From: an uncultured Rhodopila sp.
GTDB lineage: Bacteria > Pseudomonadota > Alphaproteobacteria > Acetobacterales > Acetobacteraceae
Length of the DNA: 64,000 bases
Direction of reading: 5' to 3'
NCBI GenBank assembly: GCA_903851415.1
Contig: CAINOE010000142.1
Coordinates: 62,001 to 126,000, forward strand
The notes beneath the pieces are model-generated. The model saw nothing but the letters and a program-made list of their open reading frames with translations, was not told the origin of the DNA and searched no databases. Numbering within the stretch: position 1 is the first letter of the stretch; the number at the start of each line of letters is the position of its first letter. The position numbers and the translations under genes were made by a program. Shown here one piece after another: positions 8,032 through 15,666 of this stretch.

Positions 8032-8696
8032 TGCGGGTTTTTTGGGCGGTGCTGGCGCGGGATTTGCGCCTGTCGGTGCGGCATGGCGCGGATACGCTGG
8101 CGGCGCTGCTGTTTTTCGTGGCGACGGCGTCGCTGTTTCCTTTGGCCATCGGCCCGGGGCCGGAGACTTTGGGGCGGATCGCGCCGGGGATCATCTGGGT
8201 GTGCGCGCTGCTGGCTGCTCTGCTGCCTCTGGATCGGCTGTTCGGGGCGGACCTGGAGGACGGGTCGCTGGATCTGCTGATGCTGTCCGGGTTGGGCGCC
8301 TCGGGGATCGTCGGGGCGAAGGCGCTGTCGCATTGGCTGGTGACGGGTGTGCCGCTGTTGCTGGTCGCCGCGCCGGTGGCGGTGATGCTGCGAATGCCGG
8401 AGGCGGGTATTCCGGCGCTGCTGATCGGGCTGCTGATCGGGAGCCTGCTGCTGTCGCTGTTCGGGGGGATGGGCGCGGCTATCGTTTTGGGCGCCCGGCG
8501 GGGGGGCGTGCTGCTGCCGCTGCTGATCTTGCCGCTGGTGACTCCGGTATTGATTTTTGGCGCGGCGGCGGCGGATGCGGCGGCGGGGGGGTTTTCGCCG
8601 CGGCCGCATCTGTTGCTGTTGGGCGCGATGCTGGCGGCGGCGTTGCCGCTGTGCCCGCTGGCGGGTGGGGCGGCGTTGCGGGGGGCGGTGGAGTAG
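8031..8696 (+). CDS. ccmB: Haem exporter membrane subunit CcmB
   Basis: This is the inner-membrane partner of CcmA in cytochrome c maturation. Its 221 residues carry six hydrophobic segments and the usual LEDGSLDLLMLSG cytoplasmic loop, and the length is typical. The ATG overlaps the last base of the ccmA stop codon, so the two are translationally coupled. The C-terminus at TAG 8694-8696 is followed by about 180 bases without recognisable coding content, and then by a gene of different composition. Confidence 0.95.
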   Translation: MRVFWAVLARDLRLSVRHGADTLAALLFFVATASLFPLAIGPGPETLGRIAPGIIWVCALLAALLPLDRLFGADLEDGSLDLLMLSGLGASGIVGAKALSHWLVTGVPLLLVAAPVAVMLRMPEAGIPALLIGLLIGSLLLSLFGGMGAAIVLGARRGGVLLPLLILPLVTPVLIFGAAAADAAAGGFSPRPHLLLLGAMLAAALPLCPLAGGAALRGAVE

Positions 8697-8881
8697 GGAT
8701 GGGGGATGGGCCAGACGACAGTTCGCGCACAGGTGTACCGTGCAGCGCGCTTTCGCCGGGCGCGTCATTGGGTTCCGCAGTTGGCAGAAGTTTTCAACGG
8801 TACTAATCCGAGAGGTGGGTAGCGTTCGTGGTGGGTATATGGTAACTATTGCGGGAAACTCGATTCTGCTTGTGAGTGTGC

Positions 8882-9691
8882 ATGGCGACGAATCTGGAGC
8901 GCTTCAAAAAGGACCTCGACAGGCTCATCGAGCAAGGAGGGTTGCTTGAGTGCGCCTTGCAGCGCGCGGTGTGGAAAGACGGCGAATTTGAGAAAGAAGT
9001 CGAAAAACAGATTGGCAAGGAGAAATCGAAGGCGCTTCACGCCAAAATACCAAACTTCAAAATCGCCTACGAGCCCTGGTACTCCGAGTGCCTAGCGTTG
9101 ATCAGACAGCTACTTCCTGATCGGCTTGCCAATTTCGTGAGTCTGTATGAAAAACCAAAATCGAGAAAAGAAATAAGTTGCGATAACTACGTAATTCAGG
9201 ACTATTTGCAGGGAATACGCGTGACGTATATGGGAGAAGTCAAGGTCGATGGCTCCGCCGCCGTGCCCCAACTTTCCCAGCAGGTTGCGATTTTGACGGC
9301 GGTGCAGGTGCGTTTCGAGAGCTCACTATTTGAGATCAGCCAGTTGGTGCGTGCCGACCTATTTGATAGCGAAATCGATGCCGCACGCGACCTACTAAAG
9401 AAAGGGTTTCTACGAGCGGCTGGGGCAATAGCAGGGGTTGTCATAGAAAAGCATTTACATCAGGTTTGCGCGGACCATACTATAAATATTGGCAAGAGGC
9501 ATCCTGGAATTGGCGACTTAAACGAACTCCTTAAAGCAAATCAGGTGATCGACGTTCCCCAGTGGCGGCACATTTCACTGATGGCGGATATTAGAAATAT
9601 TTGTGATCACAGCAAAAGTTCCGAGCCGACCACCGATCAGGTAAAATATCTTCTCGACGGTGCTTCGAAGATCTTGAAGACGATTTTCTAG
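8882..9691 (+). CDS. Orphan HEPN-like protein (hypothetical)
   Basis: This 269-residue protein has no signal peptide or membrane segments. The N-terminal half is charged and helical. The C-terminal part (about 170-269) reads as an all-helical domain with AGAIAGVVIEKHL and, near the end, MADIRNICDH, which fits the R-x4-H motif (R238, H243) of HEPN RNases. The gene is visibly AT-richer than its neighbours, with different codon use, so it was probably acquired. ATG 8882 is preferred to the GTG two codons upstream. No partner gene is adjacent on its strand. An abortive-infection RNase or a toxin are plausible roles; this is inference from one motif and composition. Confidence 0.75.
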   Translation: MATNLERFKKDLDRLIEQGGLLECALQRAVWKDGEFEKEVEKQIGKEKSKALHAKIPNFKIAYEPWYSECLALIRQLLPDRLANFVSLYEKPKSRKEISCDNYVIQDYLQGIRVTYMGEVKVDGSAAVPQLSQQVAILTAVQVRFESSLFEISQLVRADLFDSEIDAARDLLKKGFLRAAGAIAGVVIEKHLHQVCADHTINIGKRHPGIGDLNELLKANQVIDVPQWRHISLMADIRNICDHSKSSEPTTDQVKYLLDGASKILKTIF

Positions 9692-9929
9692 CTGCGCGGG
9701 GCTGCGTCGCAGAATTGTCATGGCGTGCTCGAACTGGCCGAGGCGTTGTACGCAGCGGCCGACAGTTTGGCGGATCTACCAAACCGAGGGCCCCAGTCCT
9801 GGGCACCAGATGCGGGCGCTTCTGACCGCTCGCCCCAATCACAATCGTTACCGCGTCTGCGGCGACTGTGGTGGTCTCGTCGCGACGCCTGACGCGCCCG
9901 TGAAGATGGGGTTCGGCCCCGCCGTTCGG

Positions 9930-10229
9930 TTAAGCCTCGGCTTTGCTGCGCGGCCGGGGCAAATGAGGACCATAGAACGCCCGCAGCGCCGACATTTCGC
10001 GAGCAAGCTCCTCGGGCGTTGGCTGGGGAAGAGGAAGTTCGGCCGCGATAACGCCTGCGAAAACATCATGCTGGGTGGCCCGCGGCCCGAGGCACTTCGC
10101 GGCCTCGCGGTCGGAAATCTCCCCGGCCGAATAGCGTCGCAGAACGGCTAGGGCGTTCTCGTCGGGTGCACCACCCGGATATCGCGGCTCGGACTCGCCC
10201 CCGCCGCCCGCTTTATGATGGTGTTCCAT
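9930..10229 (-). CDS. UPF0175-like small protein, putative antitoxin
   Basis: This is a 99-residue protein. Residues about 26-70 (LAVLRRYSAGEISDREAAKCLG) resemble the C-terminal helix-turn region of UPF0175 antitoxins, and it aligns with the protein at 11988-12212. The ATG at 10229 has a strong GGAGG about four bases before it, which decides the start even though it places 82 bases inside the upstream PIN gene in another frame. No in-frame ATG, GTG or TTG lies after the PIN stop and before the conserved part. UPF0175 proteins are commonly paired with DUF3368/PIN nucleases, as here. The gene lies downstream of its likely toxin. Confidence 0.65.
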   Translation of the reverse strand: MEHHHKAGGGGESEPRYPGGAPDENALAVLRRYSAGEISDREAAKCLGPRATQHDVFAGVIAAELPLPQPTPEELAREMSALRAFYGPHLPRPRSKAEA

Positions 10230-10723
10230 ACGTCCTCCGCTGACGGGATCAATCCCCGCTCCTCCGCGAACGCGAGCATAGCGCGGGTCGTGGCAATCAC
10301 GACGATGTCCGTAAGCTGTTCCCGCTGGATCAGTTTCGGCATCTTCTTGTCTTCGTATATCACGAGAGCCGGGCCGCCGACCTCCGGCAAGGTTTCGACC
10401 AGCCAGTCCCGGATCGCACGTTCACCGGCATCCTGCATCCTGAAGCTCGGATCGGCTTGCCGCGCCAGCCGGTACGCCTCGCCGATCTCGGTCTTGACCA
10501 CCTCCAAGGGCTGGTTGCTTCCCGGTGCCTGTCCGTTCTCCAGCCAGGCAGCCACATCCCGCGCCCACGGCCGTTCGAGATCAGCCGTCGCCTCATAGGC
10601 TACGACGTCCATGACGATGACCCGCCCGAACGCCTGCAGCAACGGAAGCTGTGCCGCTGCCGCCAGATGGATGAGAGGCGACATGTCGGGCACGACGATG
10701 GCCGGGGTGATCTCTATCTTCAT
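10148..10723 (-). CDS. PIN-like (DUF3368-type) nuclease, putative toxin
   Basis: This 191-residue protein begins MKIEITPAIVVPDMSPLIHL; the start at 10723 has GGAGA nine bases upstream. VPDMSPLIHLAAAAQLPLL carries the first PIN aspartate (D13). DAGERAIRDW supplies the conserved acidic GE position, and VIYEDKKMP the later acidic site. PIN toxins cleave RNA using Mg2+ held by such acids. The 3' end overlaps the small UPF0175-like gene by 82 bases, so the two are co-transcribed. Length and motif order fit DUF3368 better than classic VapC (about 130 residues). Confidence 0.7.
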   Translation of the reverse strand: MKIEITPAIVVPDMSPLIHLAAAAQLPLLQAFGRVIVMDVVAYEATADLERPWARDVAAWLENGQAPGSNQPLEVVKTEIGEAYRLARQADPSFRMQDAGERAIRDWLVETLPEVGGPALVIYEDKKMPKLIQREQLTDIVVIATTRAMLAFAEERGLIPSAEDVWNTIIKRAAGASPSRDIRVVHPTRTP

Positions 10724-10947
10724 GCAGACCATTCTCCGCCAGCGGATCTTAACAAATGTATCGGGACGCGCCAACCGGGAAGAAATTTGTCGGTATGTTA
10801 CGGCCGACGATGCAAGACCCCGGTAACCCGGGATGCTCAGTTGCAGAACTGTGGCGGCGCCAGTCGGTAGCAATAAGAGCCAACTAAGCCATGCTGGATG
10901 CCCCATCCGGCGCGTGATACAGTTCCACCCCAGTCCAGGAGGACACC

Positions 10948-11235
10948 ATGGCCGAAATCGAGCGGCTCACGATCTCCTTGCCATCCGATATGGCCGCCAT
11001 CGTCAACGATGCGGTTGCCGGCGGTGACTATGCATCGACCAGCGAGGTCGTGCGCGACGCACTGCACGACTGGCAGGCCAAGCGCGAACTTCACCTCCGG
11101 GAGCTCGCCGCCCTGAAGGCCGACATCGATACCGGCCTCGCGGACCTCGCCGAGGGCCGCGTCAAGGACTTCGACGCGGAGCGCATCGTCGAACGCGGGA
11201 GATCGCTATCAGCGAACCGCTCCCGCTCCGCCTGA
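10948..11235 (+). CDS. parD: ParD-like ribbon-helix-helix antitoxin (copy A)
   Basis: This is a 95-residue type II antitoxin that would bind DNA as a dimer and neutralise a ParE gyrase toxin. The N-terminal ribbon-helix-helix is IERLTISLPSDMAAIV followed by DYASTSEVVRDAL, a standard ParD/CopG motif. The C-terminal helix (LAEGRVKDFDAERIVERGR) is the toxin-binding tail. AGGAGG lies 5 bases before the ATG. The toxin gene that follows is defective, so this is probably an orphan antitoxin. A near-identical copy lies at 13841-14128. Confidence 0.9.
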   Translation: MAEIERLTISLPSDMAAIVNDAVAGGDYASTSEVVRDALHDWQAKRELHLRELAALKADIDTGLADLAEGRVKDFDAERIVERGRSLSANRSRSA

Positions 11236-11390
11236 CGGAAACGGCCGAGGCCGATCTCGCCGAGATCTGGGCGTGGCTGGCGGCTCAGGCGTCCAGGTCG
11301 ACGACCTTCCGCCGCCAGATCCGCGGACGCAGTCCTTCCGGCCATGCGAGGAACTCGCCCAACGTTCTGACGAAGCGACGCACAAGGCCA
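11208..11390 (+). pseudogene. Degenerate ParE toxin (copy A)
   Basis: In the frame beginning at 11208 the sequence reads SEPLPLRLTETAEADLAEIWAWLAAQ, which is the N-terminus of a ParE/RelE-type toxin. It then leaves the family pattern through frame changes. The expected start codon before AGCGAA is ATC here and ATT in copy B, both one base from ATG. No full-length ParE can be read, so the gene appears dead. Confidence 0.7.
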
Positions 11391-11392
11391 GC

Positions 11393-11998
11393 TCATCCCT
11401 CCGGCGTCTCGCCGCGATGCGCGCGGTCAATCACAGCCCGCACGGCATCTTTCACTTCAGGATCATGATCGGACCAAAGATCGCGCCCGGGCGGGTTTCG
11501 TCCCGCCTGCCGCACGCTTTCAATCACGGACTCAGCCGACTGAATCCGGCGCCCTTCCTCCAGCAGGCGAAGATAGTCCCACGTCGTCAGCAGGATCGTC
11601 TTTTCGGGTTCAAACACGAGCAACCGCGCTGCATCGCGATCATCGCTCAGCAGCAGCGTGCGAGCTTCATCCGCCAGGGGATAGTTCCGAATGATCTCGA
11701 TCGCCGCGCGTTCGCCAAGATCGCGCGCCGGTTTGCGGCCGGGCATAGCCTCGCGCAGCACCATCTCCTCGCGGAAGATGTCCGTCGGCTCGACACGCAC
11801 CTGATCCGTATGGGCCCGATACCAATCGAGAATTTCCTGCGCCCCGAGTTTGCCGGCGGAAAAAGTCGCCTCGTGGAAAACGGCATCGGGGATGATGACC
11901 GGAAGCGCCGGATAGAGCAGATAATCCAGGCTTTGCGCCACCGCCAATGTAATTAGCGGCGGAGAATCCGTGACAATAATGGCGATCTCAACCGCCAC
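11393..11998 (-). CDS. PIN-like nuclease, putative toxin
   Basis: This protein has 201 residues with the GTG start at 11998, which overlaps the 3' end of the upstream antitoxin by 11 bases; the longer start at 12049 would lie deep inside that gene. PIN-type acidic residues are seen in IIVTDSPPLITLA (D11), DLGERAAIEII and LLLSDDRDAARLL. Such proteins are Mg2+-dependent RNases that act as toxins when not bound by antitoxin. The N-terminal motif is very like that of the PIN gene at 10148-10723, but the rest differs, so the two are distant relatives rather than a recent duplication. Confidence 0.75.
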   Translation of the reverse strand: MAVEIAIIVTDSPPLITLAVAQSLDYLLYPALPVIIPDAVFHEATFSAGKLGAQEILDWYRAHTDQVRVEPTDIFREEMVLREAMPGRKPARDLGERAAIEIIRNYPLADEARTLLLSDDRDAARLLVFEPEKTILLTTWDYLRLLEEGRRIQSAESVIESVRQAGRNPPGRDLWSDHDPEVKDAVRAVIDRAHRGETPEG

Positions 11999-12212
11999 GG
12001 CGCAACCGCGGTTGCAGGATGGCGCTGGCACGGGCCACATTTGCCTCATGAGCGGGCGTCGCGGCCGGCTTCGGGAAATCGAGACCCGCCTCCGCCATTG
12101 CGATAATCAGATCGGCATAATCGTGCGCCCCGAGCAACTCGATCGTCCGGCGCGTGCCGAGCTGGCCGCCCGCATATTGCCGCAGCACCGCGTCTCTTTC
12201 GTCCCGGGTCAT
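11988..12212 (-). CDS. UPF0175-like small protein, putative antitoxin
   Basis: This 74-residue protein starts MTRDERDAVLRQYAGGQLG. It shares the pattern AVLRxYxxGxxxxR, then LG, then LxxPxPxxTPxxE with the protein at 9930-10229. The short helical repeat resembles the DNA- or toxin-binding part of UPF0175 antitoxins. It lies directly upstream of its likely PIN partner, with an 11-base overlap, the usual antitoxin-first order. Confidence 0.65.
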   Translation of the reverse strand: MTRDERDAVLRQYAGGQLGTRRTIELLGAHDYADLIIAMAEAGLDFPKPAATPAHEANVARASAILQPRLRRGG

Positions 12213-12350
12213 GCGACATACCTCATTAGGCCATTACTAAACCCCGGGCGGTCAATTGAACAAAGTGACCGAACCCGGCGGCATAATCGCGGCTGCCACC
12301 GCAGATGTCAGACCCGCAGTTGGAAAGCCCGCGATGCCGAGAACCATGGC

Positions 12351-13031
12351 TCACTCCCCCGCCGCCTCGGCAGCCACCGCCGCAACGCCCAACCTCAGCG
12401 CCGTCAACCGATCCAGCAAGAATCCCACCTGCTCCGCCGACACCGACGCGGCAAAATCGCCATGAACCACCGCGGACCGCAGCCTCGCCATCTCCCGCAG
12501 GCGTCGCGCATCGTCGGTTTCGAGATACCCCTCCTCCGCCAGCGCCTGAACCGCCTGGAGCGGCGAATACGCCTTGGAACTCCCCGGCCCGCGAGCCAGC
12601 CGCGCCAGAGCTTCCAGCACCGCCCAACCGGCAACCAGCGCCGACGCATAATGCCCGGCATCAGCCAACACCCGGACCTCCCCAAGCCGATCGTCGATCT
12701 GCTCGGGTGTCGGCTGCGCGATCTTATCCGGCTTCTCGGACGCCGGAGTGGCGTAGACCGCCCGGAATTCCCAGCCCTTCTGCTCCGCCACCTTTTTCGC
12801 GATCTCCAGGATATCCCGCCGGTCGCCGGCCCGGCTCTTCGGGCGCAAAATTTCGAGGACGACACCACCGCCATCCGCACCGACAGCGATGGCATCCGGC
12901 GTGTGCCCGGCCAAGAACCCGGGTAGCAACTCCCGCGGAGGGTCGATGACGAACCTCAGGCCCCGCGCCTCGTAAGACGACTGCAAGCCCCTCAAGGCGC
13001 TGAGCTCCCACGGCTGAGTGTCGGCCATCAT
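12351..13031 (-). CDS. Predicted restriction-endonuclease-like plus HEPN protein
   Basis: This is a 226-residue, probably two-domain protein. Residues about 10-95 read as a REase-like fold: PRELLPGFLAGHTPDAIAV (D46) and GGVVLEILRP (E60), the D...ExK order but with leucine where lysine is usual. Residues about 110-226 are helical and contain MARLRSAVVHGDF, the R-x4-H motif (R185, H190) of HEPN RNases, in a typical AVLEALARLA context. The ATG at 13031 overlaps the stop of the upstream RusA-like gene (ATGA), so both are made from one mRNA. The pair is probably a defence or toxin-type module. The lack of a canonical lysine leaves nuclease activity of the first domain uncertain. Confidence 0.75.
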   Translation of the reverse strand: MMADTQPWELSALRGLQSSYEARGLRFVIDPPRELLPGFLAGHTPDAIAVGADGGGVVLEILRPKSRAGDRRDILEIAKKVAEQKGWEFRAVYATPASEKPDKIAQPTPEQIDDRLGEVRVLADAGHYASALVAGWAVLEALARLARGPGSSKAYSPLQAVQALAEEGYLETDDARRLREMARLRSAVVHGDFAASVSAEQVGFLLDRLTALRLGVAAVAAEAAGE

Positions 13032-13480
13032 GTCGGATCCCTCCACCAAAGATCGTCGTCGATCCGGATATAAACCACGGGACGTTCCATTTCAGTTGCT
13101 TGCCTAAGCACGGGTGTCAAGGACCGAAAGGTGGTCGCGATCCCCGGCTCGAACTTCTGAACGGTGATCCGCTCCAATAGCCGATCGTCCGGGTAAACGA
13201 TCGAGATCATCCCGTCCACGATCAGCTTGACGATATTATCTACATCTCCGTCCATGGCTGCGGAAGGAAAGTAGAAGATGGTCGCCGCCAGCGCCCGGTT
13301 GTCGAGGAAAAAGAAGTCCCTCAAAGCGTCTACCCGGGCTGTCGCGACCTCCCCGACCTTCCGCTTCCAGCGTTCCTTGGCGTTCGCATTCTTGCTCTGG
13401 TGCGACAGCGGCGTGTCCTGGATCAGAAACTCGACCGGGAACGGCAAGCTCAGGTCGGGTTCGACTATCGCTTCGCTCAA
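13028..13480 (-). CDS. RusA-like Holliday-junction endonuclease family protein
   Basis: This protein has 150 residues. The middle segment AAMDGDVDNIVKLIVDGM carries the RusA-type acidic pair (D79, D81), and VYPDDRLLERITVQK the third acidic site. The N-terminal VEFLIQDTPLSHQ and basic KERWKRKV match the RusA fold entry. RusA enzymes resolve four-way DNA junctions and are usually phage-borne at about 120 residues. This one has a longer C-terminus and is coupled by a 4-base overlap to a REase-HEPN protein rather than to phage genes, so its role may be defensive. No phage structural genes are nearby. Confidence 0.8.
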   Translation of the reverse strand: MSEAIVEPDLSLPFPVEFLIQDTPLSHQSKNANAKERWKRKVGEVATARVDALRDFFFLDNRALAATIFYFPSAAMDGDVDNIVKLIVDGMISIVYPDDRLLERITVQKFEPGIATTFRSLTPVLRQATEMERPVVYIRIDDDLWWRDPT

Positions 13481-13840
13481 CTTCCGTCATCCCGATTGCC
13501 TGGCAGCATATCGCACACAATCGACGGCCGAGCGGGCTGGCGCTCCGAAGCGCCCGGGATCGTCTCCCGGGAGAGGTCGCTATGGGTTCGCCAGCGTCAG
13601 GGTCGTCGCGTGCAAGATATTATCCACTTCGCGGATGCTCTGCATCGATTTTCTTGGCCCGCGGACACCGGGGTTTTCTGCTCTTGCCGCTTCCCCCGAT
13701 AATTGCGGCATCGTCGCTTGGATCGGCATCCCGTTCAGTTGCTTTTGCCGTCCGGTTAAGCCGCGGCTTGCCCGGCCAAGCCGCGCTGGAAGCCCCATCC
13801 GGCGCGTGATACAGTTTCACGACAGGCTAGGAGGACACCC
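13481..13840. other. Intergenic stretch without recognisable genes
   Basis: These 360 bases separate the divergent rusA-like gene and parD copy B. The right end (from 13777) belongs to the duplicated parD block and holds the AGGAGG of parD. The open frames inside show no protein-like composition. Confidence 0.6.
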
Positions 13841-14128
13841 ATGGAGGAAATCGAGCGGCTCACGATCACTCTGCCGTCCGACATGGCCGCCATCGTCAAG
13901 GATGCCGTTGCCGGCGGTGACTACGCATCGACCAGCGAGGTCGTACGCGACGCACTGCACGACTGGCAGGCCAAGCGCGCGCTCCAACTGCGGGACCTTG
14001 CCGCCCTGAAGACCGACATCGATACAGGCCTCGCGGCCCTCGCCGAGGGCCGCGTGAAGGACTTCGACGCAGAGCGGATCGTCGAACGCGGGAGATCGCT
14101 ATTAGCGAACCGCACCCGCTCCGCCTGA
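13841..14128 (+). CDS. parD: ParD-like ribbon-helix-helix antitoxin (copy B)
   Basis: This is a 95-residue near-duplicate of the protein at 10948-11235, differing at few positions (for example MEE for MAE at the start and QLRDLAALKTD for HLRELAALKAD). The ribbon-helix-helix LTITLPSDMAAIV and the C-terminal toxin-binding helix are intact. AGGAGG lies 6 bases before the ATG. As in copy A the toxin reading frame that follows is broken, so this copy too is an orphan antitoxin. It may bind and cross-regulate operators of either copy. Confidence 0.9.
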   Translation: MEEIERLTITLPSDMAAIVKDAVAGGDYASTSEVVRDALHDWQAKRALQLRDLAALKTDIDTGLAALAEGRVKDFDAERIVERGRSLLANRTRSA

Positions 14129-14282
14129 CGGAAACGGCCGAGGCCGATCTCGCGGAGAACTTGTCGTGGCTGGCGGCTCAGCGTCCAGGTCGACGACCTT
14201 CCGCCGCTGGATCGGCAGATGCAGTCCTTCCGGCCATGCGAGGAACTCGCCCAACGTTCTGACGAAGCGACGCGCAAGGCCA
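14101..14282 (+). pseudogene. Degenerate ParE toxin (copy B)
   Basis: The frame at 14101 reads ISEPHPLRLTETAEADLAENLSWLAAQ and then departs from the family. The start position is ATT instead of ATG. It is more diverged than copy A just after the N-terminus (ENLSW for EIWAW), but shares the same downstream break. Confidence 0.7.
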
Positions 14283-14290
14283 CCCTTTCG

Positions 14291-15655
14291 TCAGCGCCTG
14301 ATCCCGTCCGCGTCGGCATCCACCGCTGCAAGCGCCATGCGCGCCGAGGCCGGCAGCGATTTCGTATCCGTCTTCGCCATGATCGACGCGCGATGGTTCT
14401 CGACCGTGCGCTGGCTGATACCCAGATCGGCGGCGATGTTCTTGCTGGGCTGACCGGCAAGAACCAAGGCCATGATCTGGCGCTGCCGGGGCGTCAACCT
14501 GGCAAGATGACTTGCGGCATCGTTGCGCCAGGCCGACAGTTTGCCCGAATCCCGAGATCGTTCCTACGCATGATCGACACTCGCAAGCAATTCATTCCGG
14601 CTGATCGGCTTTTCGATGAAGTCCGAAGCGCCCGCCTTCATTGCCTCTACCGCTATCGCAACGTCGCTGTTGCCGGTTATCATGATCGCCGGCAGAGCAT
14701 GGCCGGCCTGCCGCAGGCGGCGCAGCCATGTCACACCGTTCATTCCGGGAAGGTAGGCATCGATCACGAGGCGGGCCGCCCGCCCCGGATGGAAGGCGGC
14801 AAGAAACGCCTCGCACGTCTCGTAATCCTCGACGTCCCGGTGGTCATCCTCCAGCACGGCGCGGATCGCCCCGCGAATGCTGTCATCGTCGTCAACGACG
14901 TAAATCAGCGGCGCCCCGCCGGCAGCCGAATCTTCAGCGTGGCGCGGCGCATGAGCAACGGGCTGCGCCAGCGGCAACAGACGCTGGATCGCCGACGCCA
15001 ACTCGTTCAGCTTGACGGGCTTGTTGAGTTGACTGCAGTGCTGAAGGGCTGCCGTGCTCGCGGTGCCGGCTGATATGTCGCCTGTCAGGATAATCGCGGG
15101 AACCGGTCGATCGAGCGCTTCCCGGATCATGGCCGCCACCACCGCGCCATTCATGCCGTTCGGCAGGTTGTAGTCCGCGAGAACAAGATCCGGCTTTGCC
15201 ATCCCACCGGCGATCAGCTCCCGCGCCTTGACGCCGTCATATGCCGTTACGACCTCATGGCCTTCGTCCCGCAGAAAATCCTCGAGAAGGTCGCGTATGT
15301 CCGGATCGTCTTCAATGACCAGAACCGAGCCGACATGACGTTCGCTTTCGAATCCGCCAATCGATGCTCGGGTCGTCGACGAAACAGACCAGCAGCAGAT
15401 CCTCGCCCTCGCTGCGGACCGGTCGCACGTCGATGCTGAACGTTCCGGGATGGCTTTCGTCGCCCGTTCGGCCGCCCTGGATGCTGACGCGCGCATCGTC
15501 CTGGCTTGCCTGCTGGATCGCCGAGCGAAGCCTGGTTCGCATGCCCTGCCGGGCCATGGCGAGCAGATCGTGCGAGGGTTGCCCTGGCACAACGCGAAGA
15601 TAACGATCCGTCGCGCCGAGAGAGTAAAGGCATTCGTGCTTGCGGTCGTACCGAA
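14291..15655 (-). pseudogene. Decayed CheB/CheR-type hybrid regulator: PAS remnant, two receivers, LuxR-type HTH
   Basis: Read on the minus strand, 15655-15370 encodes a segment like the PAS-like linker of CheB/CheR fusion proteins (YDRKHECLYSLGATDRYLRV, then EGEDLLLVCFVDDP). After an internal deletion with a frame change, a first receiver follows (SVLVIEDDPDIRDLL, with LADYNLPNGMNG). A second receiver (LIYVVDDDDSIRGAI, with VIDAYLPGMNG and FIEKPIS) comes next. Then, still in frame but after an in-frame TAG at 14564-14566, there is a FixJ/LuxR-type HTH (LTPRQRQIMALVLAGQPSKNIAADL to TVENHRAS, in two parts). The kinase core, all of CheB/CheR and the N-terminus are missing. A shorter product from an internal start (receiver only) cannot be excluded. 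Confidence 0.8.
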
Positions 15656-15666
15656 AGGAGGCTTCG

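Larger units (their letters stand above)
10885..11390. repeat. Duplicated parD/parE' block, copy A
   Basis: About 500 bases here are highly similar to 13777-14282. The match runs from AAGCC...CCCCATCCGGCGCGTGATAC upstream of parD, through the whole antitoxin, to CGACGC(A/G)CAAGGCCA in the dead toxin. Both copies share the same toxin defects, so the toxin broke before the duplication. Confidence 0.85.
13777..14282. repeat. Duplicated parD/parE' block, copy B
   Basis: This is the second copy of the block at 10885-11390, in the same orientation and about 2.9 kb away. Its right end abuts the 3' end of the decayed regulator at 14291. Confidence 0.85.

Noticed and set aside
8697..8881. A search for ccmC/ccmD or a tRNA after ccmB
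   Set aside because: No haem-handling WWD-type motif, cloverleaf or short membrane frame was found; the 185 bases have no supported feature.
9720..10151. 143-codon plus-strand frame
   Set aside because: It lies opposite the supported antitoxin gene and has an arginine/proline-rich product with no ribosome binding site.
11273..11956. 227-codon plus-strand frame after parD copy A
   Set aside because: It begins in the dead parE and then runs opposite the PIN gene at 11393-11998, which has the acidic motifs; its sequence has no protein-like pattern after the first codons.
12213..12350. Possible promoter or small gene between the antitoxin and the REase-HEPN gene
   Set aside because: No ribosome binding site with an open frame and no -35/-10 pair was clear.
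14219..15073. 284-codon plus-strand frame opposite the receiver domains
   Set aside because: The minus strand has recognisable receivers and HTH; the plus frame is their shadow.
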